From the NCBI GenBank assembly GCA_963729995.1, contig CAVSPF010000001.1, forward strand, positions 266,347-330,346: 64,000 nucleotides of DNA, in the 5' to 3' direction. Made by a program: the position numbers and the translations under genes. Of this stretch, positions 60,005 through 64,000 are shown piece by piece (position 1 is the stretch's first letter; each line of letters begins with the position of its first letter). Source of the DNA: VRUE01 sp963729995 (GTDB taxonomy: Bacteria > Actinomycetota > Thermoleophilia > Solirubrobacterales > 70-9). A model generated the notes under the pieces. The model made no database searches, was not told the origin of the DNA, and saw only the letters and a program-made list of their open reading frames with translations.

Positions 60005-60859
60005 ATGCCGGAGGTCGAGCTGTCGGCCGGGGTCATCGAGTACGAGGACACGGGCGGCGAGGGATCGACGATGGTCATGGTGCACGGCCTCTCCGACAGC
60101 CGCCACTGGCGCAAGGTCGTCGCTGAGCTCAGTCCCGAGTACCGCTGCGTCTCGCCGACGCTGCCGCTCGGCTCCCACCGCCGGCCGATGAAGCCCGACG
60201 CCGACCTCTCGCTGCGGGGCATGGGCCGCATCCTCGCCGGGCTCATCGAGCGGCTCGACCTGAGCGACGTCACGCTCTGCTTCAACGATTGGAGCGCCGC
60301 GCAGACGATGATCGCCGACGGCCTGATGGATCGGGTCGGGCGGCTTGTCCTGGTCTCCTGCGAGACCGCCGACAACTATCCGCCGGGGCTTGGCGGCATG
60401 GCGGTCTGGGCCTCCGCGAAGATGCCCGGAGGCATCTCGCTGATGCGCCAGGTCTTGCTCCGTCGCCGCATCCGGAACCTGCCCTTCGTCTACGGGCAGA
60501 TGTCGAAGCGGGGCGTTCCCGACGAGCTGATGCGCGAATGGCTGGAGCCGCTGAAGCGCCCCGAGGGTATTCGCCGCGACCTGCGCAAGTACGCGGGCGA
60601 TGCCATGAACGGCAAACGGGCGATGCGCGCCGCGTCGTCCGCGCTCGACTCCTTCAAGCGCCCGGTCCTGGTCGTTTGGGACGAGGAGGGAAAGATGATG
60701 CCCAACCGCTCCGGCCGCGAGCTCGCCGAAGCGTTTCCGAACAGCCGGCTGGTCGAGCTTCCCGACTGCTACACCCTGATCCCCGAGGACCAGCCGGTTG
60801 CGCTGGCGAAGGCGATCGGCGAGTTTGTCGATGGGGAAAGCGAGTCTCCTGGCAGCTAG
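60005..60859 (+). CDS. Alpha/beta-fold hydrolase, dehalogenase-like nucleophile
   Basis: 284 residues, ATG after AGGGGGTGAGAG. It has MVMVHGLSDSRHWRKVVAEL and a nucleophile elbow FNDWSAAQTM, where the position is Asp (NDWS) as in haloalkane dehalogenases, not Ser. The C-terminal region reads LPDCYTLIPEDQPVALA and shows no obvious catalytic His, so the reaction is uncertain. The broken TetR gene is divergent, with a TAGAGCGATCTA partial dyad in the 39-bp gap. Confidence 0.85.
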   Translation: MPEVELSAGVIEYEDTGGEGSTMVMVHGLSDSRHWRKVVAELSPEYRCVSPTLPLGSHRRPMKPDADLSLRGMGRILAGLIERLDLSDVTLCFNDWSAAQTMIADGLMDRVGRLVLVSCETADNYPPGLGGMAVWASAKMPGGISLMRQVLLRRRIRNLPFVYGQMSKRGVPDELMREWLEPLKRPEGIRRDLRKYAGDAMNGKRAMRAASSALDSFKRPVLVVWDEEGKMMPNRSGRELAEAFPNSRLVELPDCYTLIPEDQPVALAKAIGEFVDGESESPGS

Positions 60860-60893
60860 CCAGGCGTAGGGTCATAAGCACGCGGCCCCACTG

Positions 60894-60921
60894 TTGGACG
60901 ACAGTCTAGCCACGTTATACT
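60894..60921 (+). promoter_or_regulatory. Promoter of the VapBC-type pair, probably leaderless
   Basis: TTGGAC (60894-60899), 16-bp spacer, TATACT (60916-60921). The ATG begins 8 bp after the -10, so transcription would start at or within about 2 nt of the start codon and the message would lack a ribosome site. Fits the frequent leaderless antitoxin genes of actinobacteria. Confidence 0.65.
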
Positions 60922-60929
60922 CCAGGCGT

Positions 60930-61145
60930 ATGACTCAGAAGATGGGTGCCAAGGGGCAAGTCGTGATCCCTAAAGGCTTGCGCGATCAGGCCGGCCTCGG
61001 TCCCGGCTCAGACGTCTCGTTTGAGCCGGTCGAGGACGGGATCGTCGTCCGTAGGGCTGACCGCCGCGCAAAGCTGCGCGGAAGGTTCGCCGGCAGCGGC
61101 ATGGCCTCCCGCCTGCTCGAGGATCGCCGCAAAGAGCCGCGGTAG
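60930..61145 (+). CDS. AbrB/SpoVT-type antitoxin
   Basis: 71 residues: MTQKMGAKGQVVIPKGLRDQ with the swapped-hairpin AbrB fold, then LGPGSDVSFEPVEDGIVVRR. A basic tail (ASRLLEDRRKEPR) would bind the toxin. It is separated by 3 bp from the PIN gene. Normally represses its own promoter; the site probably overlaps 60894-60921. Confidence 0.9.
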   Translation: MTQKMGAKGQVVIPKGLRDQAGLGPGSDVSFEPVEDGIVVRRADRRAKLRGRFAGSGMASRLLEDRRKEPR

Positions 61146-61148
61146 CTC

Positions 61149-61544
61149 GTGTCGTCCTGCCTGGACTCCTGGGCCGTGCTGTCGTGGCTGGATGGCGACG
61201 AGCCTGCCGCCGGTGTGGTGGACGAGACGCTGAAGCGCGAACGCCCGGCGATGAGCTGGATCAATCTGGTGGAGGTCCATTACCGGACGGCTCGTGACCA
61301 TGGCAAGGAAGAGGCGGATCGCGTGCTGGAGGAGCTTCGCCCCCAGATCACCGAGCACCTACCGGGTGTGTCGGCGATGCGGGCCGCTGCGGAGCTGAAG
61401 GCGAAGCACCCGATGGCGCTTGCCGATTGCTTTGCCGTCGCCCTGGCAGCAGCTGAGGGGGCTGTGCTTCTCACCGGCGGCCCGGAGATCGTTGGCCTGG
61501 ACGAGGAGCTCCCCTGCGAGGTCAGCGACCTGCGCACTCGCTAA
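61149..61544 (+). CDS. PIN-domain toxin (VapC type), fourth acidic residue missing
   Basis: 131 residues, GTG start. PIN residues: Asp6 in SSCLDSWAVLSWLDG, Glu42 in SWINLVEVHYRTA, Asp93 in MALADCFAVALAA. The position usually Asp in the TGDPE motif is Gly111 (LLTGGPEIVGL). VapC nucleases bind Mg with these acids and cut tRNA or rRNA. The toxin may be weakened or inactive, in keeping with decay of the island. Confidence 0.88.
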   Translation: MSSCLDSWAVLSWLDGDEPAAGVVDETLKRERPAMSWINLVEVHYRTARDHGKEEADRVLEELRPQITEHLPGVSAMRAAAELKAKHPMALADCFAVALAAAEGAVLLTGGPEIVGLDEELPCEVSDLRTR

Positions 61545-61598
61545 ACGAGTCAACCAACGCGGCACTCAGGCAGCGCGTGGGAAATTGCTGCGTGAGCC

Positions 61599-61636
61599 GT
61601 GCGATCCAGGCGCTCTTCCAGCTGAGCTATAGCCCC
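61599..61636 (-). pseudogene. tRNA-Ala(CGC) 5'-half remnant
   Basis: The minus strand reads GGGGCTATAGCTCAGCTGGA through the anticodon loop (CCTGGATCGCAC), 37 of 38 positions identical to tRNA-Ala(CGC) at 54920-54957, then diverges. About 60 bp upstream (61637-61697) also matches 54958-55020. No acceptor or T-arm remains. Direct repeat with the intact gene, 6.7 kb apart. Confidence 0.9.
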
Positions 61637-61719
61637 GCGTGCCCTGGGAGGATCGTCCCAATGGCCTCGCAACCGCAAGGATAACCGCATAGGCTTTAGC
61701 TTCCCCGGGGAACGCAGTC

Positions 61720-62583
61720 ATGGGCATTTTCGACGAGGCAATCAGAGAGCATCTGGAGCTGAAGCGCCAGCACGGCGCCGGTGCGTCCGAGCTGAAGCAG
61801 CTCGAGGACGAGGCGTTCGGTCTGTCGGAGCGGCCGGGCAGCGAGGAGGCCATGCCCGAGGAGCTCGCCGAGGCGCCGACCGAATTCATTGCCCAGCCGG
61901 AGACGGCTGAGATCTCCACCGCGGAGCCGGCGCCGGAGCAGGAGCTTGCGGAGGAGGAGCCCGAAGCCACCGAGGAGAAGCAGCCGGAGGTTGCCGAGAA
62001 GGCACCCGCGCGCCGCGAGTCGGCGGCTGAGATCGCCGACCTGCAGGAGGCCCCGCAACCCGGGCCAGGGGAGCCCTCGGAGGGACCATCCACGCAGGAG
62101 CGACAGGCGATCGCCGAGCAGCCGACCGAGCTTTACGACGTGGAGGAGGAGCTGGCGACATCAGCGCCCGCGCCCTCGGAGGAGGAGTTGATCGAGGAGG
62201 GGATCGGCGAGCCTCGCCTTGCCCCCGTCGACCCACTCTCGGGCCTGGAGCAGTCAGGCGACGTCGAGGCGGGCGGCGAGGATACGGGCGCCGCCGCGGC
62301 CGAGGCGGACGAGGAAGAGGACGACGACTTCTTCGAGGAACAGCGACTCTCCGACGAGCTGGACCAGGCCCTGGAGGCGCCAAGCGAGGTCGATGAGGAG
62401 GACGAGGAGGAGCAGGAGGACTGGGAGCCAGAGGAGCAGGAGCTGGACCGGGGGGAGCCGGCCCGGCCTCGGTCCGAAGAGGACCTGCTCGAGGAGACTC
62501 CCGACTTCCTCGAGGAGGCTCCAGAGGCCGACCGGCTCTGGTTCGAGCAGAAGCCGCCGAAGGACTTCGACTTCGACGACTGA
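61720..62583 (+). CDS. Highly acidic, low-complexity protein
   Basis: 287 residues. A short ordered N-terminus (MGIFDEAIREHLELKRQHGA, ASELKQLEDEAFG) is followed by more than 240 residues dominated by Glu, Pro, Ala and Asp, including DEEEDDDFFEEQRLSDEL, and ends WFEQKPPKDFDFDD. It is probably disordered and cytosolic. Similar proteins beginning MGIFDxAIREHLELKR occur in actinobacteria with no known function. Lies between the two tRNA-Ala loci. Confidence 0.82.
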   Translation: MGIFDEAIREHLELKRQHGAGASELKQLEDEAFGLSERPGSEEAMPEELAEAPTEFIAQPETAEISTAEPAPEQELAEEEPEATEEKQPEVAEKAPARRESAAEIADLQEAPQPGPGEPSEGPSTQERQAIAEQPTELYDVEEELATSAPAPSEEELIEEGIGEPRLAPVDPLSGLEQSGDVEAGGEDTGAAAAEADEEEDDDFFEEQRLSDELDQALEAPSEVDEEDEEEQEDWEPEEQELDRGEPARPRSEEDLLEETPDFLEEAPEADRLWFEQKPPKDFDFDD

Positions 62584-62609
62584 GTCGCCGTGCCTACACT
62601 TCCTGGCGC

Positions 62610-62681
62610 GGGGCCATAGCTCAGCTGGAAGAGCGCCGCCTTTGCAAGGCGGAGGTCGCCGGTTCGATCCGGCTGGCTCCA
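62610..62681 (+). tRNA. tRNA-Ala (anticodon TGC), T-loop one base short
   Basis: It begins GGGGCCATAGCTCAGCTGGA. Acceptor GGGGCCA/TGGCTCC plus A, anticodon stem CCGCC/GGCGG with loop TTTGCAA (TGC). T-arm is GCCGG-TTCGAT-CCGGC, a 6-nt loop where 7 is universal, so the gene is 72 nt. The downstream 3'-half copy has TTCGGAT, 7 nt. A T6 tract at 62709-62715 probably terminates it. Confidence 0.88.
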
Positions 62682-63013
62682 CTAAAGGAACTCCCTGCTA
62701 GGTCAGAGTTTTTTCTCCCGGGGGGGGGGACTCGCGGTAGCTGTGCTGGGCTTTCTGCGCCGTTATGCGCCAATTGGAGAGCGAGGTCGTTGGCCACAGA
62801 CTGTCTCGTCTTCCTCGTGGAGACCATCTCTCGGCGTAGATGCCCTGGGGCTTTGGCGGTCGGGATTGGCACCGCCTTGGTCGTCGCGCCGGGGCGTTTG
62901 CCGAACGCCCGCCGCTCGGCCCGCTATTCGTCTAGCTTCTCCGCGAGCTTCGCAAGCTCGCGGAAACTGGCACTTGCAAGGCGGATGCAATCCGCGCACG
63001 GTTCCCCAGGTCG
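62682..63013. other. 332-bp spacer between tRNA-Ala(TGC) and its 3'-half copy
   Basis: No gene is recognised. It contains a run of ten G (62720-62729), a perfect hairpin CCGCGAGCTT-CGC-AAGCTCGCGG (62941-62963), and an extra copy of the 12-nt TTGCAAGGCGGA (62974-62985) also found in the tRNA and its remnant. Composition is otherwise like the genome. Confidence 0.6.
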
Positions 63014-63054
63014 TTGCAAGGCGGAGGTCGCCGGTTCGGATCCGGCTGGCTCCA
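63014..63054 (+). pseudogene. tRNA-Ala(TGC) 3'-half remnant
   Basis: Starts TTGCAAGGCGGAGGTCGCCG in the anticodon loop and runs to the acceptor end TGGCTCCA, identical to 62642-62681 except for one extra G in the T-loop. No 5' half precedes it. The arrangement, intact tRNA followed by a 3'-half direct repeat, is what an integrase acting at the anticodon loop leaves. Confidence 0.9.
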
Positions 63055-63088
63055 TCGCCCGGCCAGCCCCTGGCGTACCGTCGCCGAG

Positions 63089-63397
63089 CTATCCCGCGAG
63101 GCCGATGATCAGCTGGGAGTGGTCGTCCGGGTCGACCTTGACGGCGATCTGGGCGCCGGACCGCAGCCGGCCGATCAGGTCCGAGACGACCTGGAGATGG
63201 TTGACCGTCGACTGGCTGTGGCCGACGCTGAGAACCAGCTCGAACAGCAGCTCGGGCTCGCTGTTCACGCGCTTGCCGGTCGCCTGCATCTGGACGATCG
63301 TCGCCGTGCCGTCGACCCCCTCGACGAGAAGCCTCTCGGCGAGCGTCTCGTAGCTGGCGGCCTCGCTCCGGTCGCTTACACCCTCGAACACGCTCAT
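63089..63397 (-). CDS. Small protein of unknown function
   Basis: 102 residues from ATG 63397 (MSVFEGVSDRSEAASYETLA). It ends with a beta-rich stretch SGAQIAVKVDPDDHSQLIIG, reminiscent of short OB-like segments seen in actinobacterial proteins with VPVRVDPxDP motifs, but I do not recognise a named family. No signal peptide or membrane helix. Confidence 0.65.
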   Translation of the reverse strand: MSVFEGVSDRSEAASYETLAERLLVEGVDGTATIVQMQATGKRVNSEPELLFELVLSVGHSQSTVNHLQVVSDLIGRLRSGAQIAVKVDPDDHSQLIIGLAG

Positions 63398-63505
63398 CGA
63401 CCACGTCTCCGATCCGGGACCAGCCCAGGTCCCGAGTTTGGGACCGACCATACCGCCCCGCGCCCGGCCTGGGGGATCGTGGCGCCTTTCACGAGGGGGC
63501 GCCTG

Positions 63506-64000
63506 TCAGTACGCCGGATACGGAGGCCCCGGAATGCGTCCCGGAGGACGGCGGGCGAGGAGCTTGACCAGGGCGGCGCCGAAGACGAAGCCGACGACGT
63601 GGGCGAAGTAGGCGACTCCGCTGCCGGCGACGTCCGGCGCGGAAACCTGGCCGACCGCCGGCAGGAAAGAAGCACACAACCAGATCCCTAGCACCACGTA
63701 CGCCGGGACCTCGATCAATGCGACGAAGACGAGTGTGAGCACGCGGGCGCGCGGCAGCAGCACGAGGTAGGCGCCCAGCACGCTCCGCTCGCTCGGCGCC
63801 GATCGTCGGCACCGTCGAGCTCGGGTCCAGCGCCGCCTGCCCGTAGACCGCCGCGACCCCGCCCGCCAGGTAGAAGAGCAGGAACCGCAGGCGGCCCATC
63901 GCATCCTCCACGTTGTTGCCGAAGATCCAGAGGAAGAGCATGTTGAAGAAGATGTGAAGCACGCTGCCGTGCATGAACATCGAGGTGAAGATCGTCACGA
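63506..64000 (-). pseudogene. Rhomboid-family protease, frameshifted at the catalytic serine (partial)
   Basis: The frame entering the window at 64000 encodes TSMFMHGSVLHIFFNMLFLW and IFGNNVEDAMGRLRFLLFY, typical rhomboid helices 1-2, up to STVPTIGA. Normal rhomboids then have SGAIxGVLGAY. Here GCC is followed by 13 bases (GAGCGAGCGGAGC) before GTGCTGGGCGCC, 5 fewer than needed, so the catalytic GxSG serine is absent and LGAYLVLLPRARVLTLVFVA continues in another frame. The His helix (YFAHVVGFVFGAALVKLLA) is intact. It ends at TGA 63506; the start lies outside the window. Confidence 0.82.

Noticed and set aside
62720..62729. Ten-G homopolymer as a phase-variation tract
   Set aside because: It is not inside or just upstream of a gene, so length change would have no obvious target; could also be a sequencing artefact.
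1..64000. CRISPR array or complete defence operon
   Set aside because: No regularly spaced direct repeats and no cas genes; the only defence-like genes are AbiE remnants and one VapBC-type pair.

Overview
The window is about 64 kb of GC-rich DNA with short intergenic gaps, many ATGA/GTGA/TTGA start-stop overlaps and frequent GTG and TTG starts. The gene order gyrB-gyrA followed by FHA-FHA-PP2C-RodA/FtsW-PBP-PASTA kinase matches the origin-proximal cell-wall and phosphosignalling cluster of Actinomycetota. Overall content (an AbiEi family, acVLRF1-type protein, DUF3105, acidic disordered protein) suggests a Thermoleophilia/Solirubrobacterales-like actinobacterium; that placement is inference. 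No taxonomic search was possible.

Layout. 1-5.7 kb: gyrB (5' end outside the window, split by a 571-residue intein) and gyrA. 5.7-8.3 kb (minus): HNH nuclease, prephenate dehydratase and a membrane-anchored CARDB-like protein. 8.4-17.6 kb (plus): a tightly coupled operon for growth and division signalling: kinase, FhaA, FhaB, PstP, RodA/FtsW, class B PBP, PknB with four PASTA repeats, and Ddl. 17.6-21.7 kb (minus): kinase with a discoidin-like ectodomain, purM, uppP, dedA. 21.8-33.8 kb: surface polysaccharide genes (UDP-sugar 4,6-dehydratase, Wzy-like ligase/polymerase, flippase, three glycosyltransferases, priming sugar transferase, GNAT and FemAB-like acyltransferases). This stretch is peppered with small palindromic or repeated elements, some in frame inside genes. 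33.8-43.6 kb: DUF3105, hydrolase, metF, enoyl-CoA hydratase, TetR, UDP-sugar 6-dehydrogenase, CDF metal transporter, VWA protein, sedolisin-like protease, a membrane protein. 43.7-48.7 kb: two drug-efflux modules, DHA2 MFS with MerR, and MMPL divergent from MarR with a clear palindromic operator between them. 48.7-54.8 kb: LPG-synthase-like flippase, VLRF1-like peptidyl-tRNA hydrolase, phosphoribosyltransferase-hydrolase fusion, RibD-type reductase, PIG-V-like mannosyltransferase, DUF488.

54.9-61.7 kb is a decaying accessory island bracketed by an intact tRNA-Ala(CGC) and a second, direct-repeat copy of that tRNA's 5' half, broken in the anticodon loop. Inside are remnants of AbiEi and AbiEii, a YCII/sigma-factor chimera, a frameshifted secreted protein, a TetR gene with an internal stop, and a VapBC-type pair whose toxin lacks one acidic residue. 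61.7-64 kb holds a very acidic protein, tRNA-Ala(TGC) with a one-base-short T-loop, a 3'-half copy of that tRNA 330 bp downstream, a small unknown protein, and a rhomboid gene that is frameshifted at its catalytic serine.

The most unusual items are the HTH-containing GyrB intein, the two tRNA-Ala loci broken at the anticodon loop, the palindromic elements carried in frame inside polysaccharide genes, the apparent ATC start of fhaA, and the rhomboid that has lost its active-site motif.
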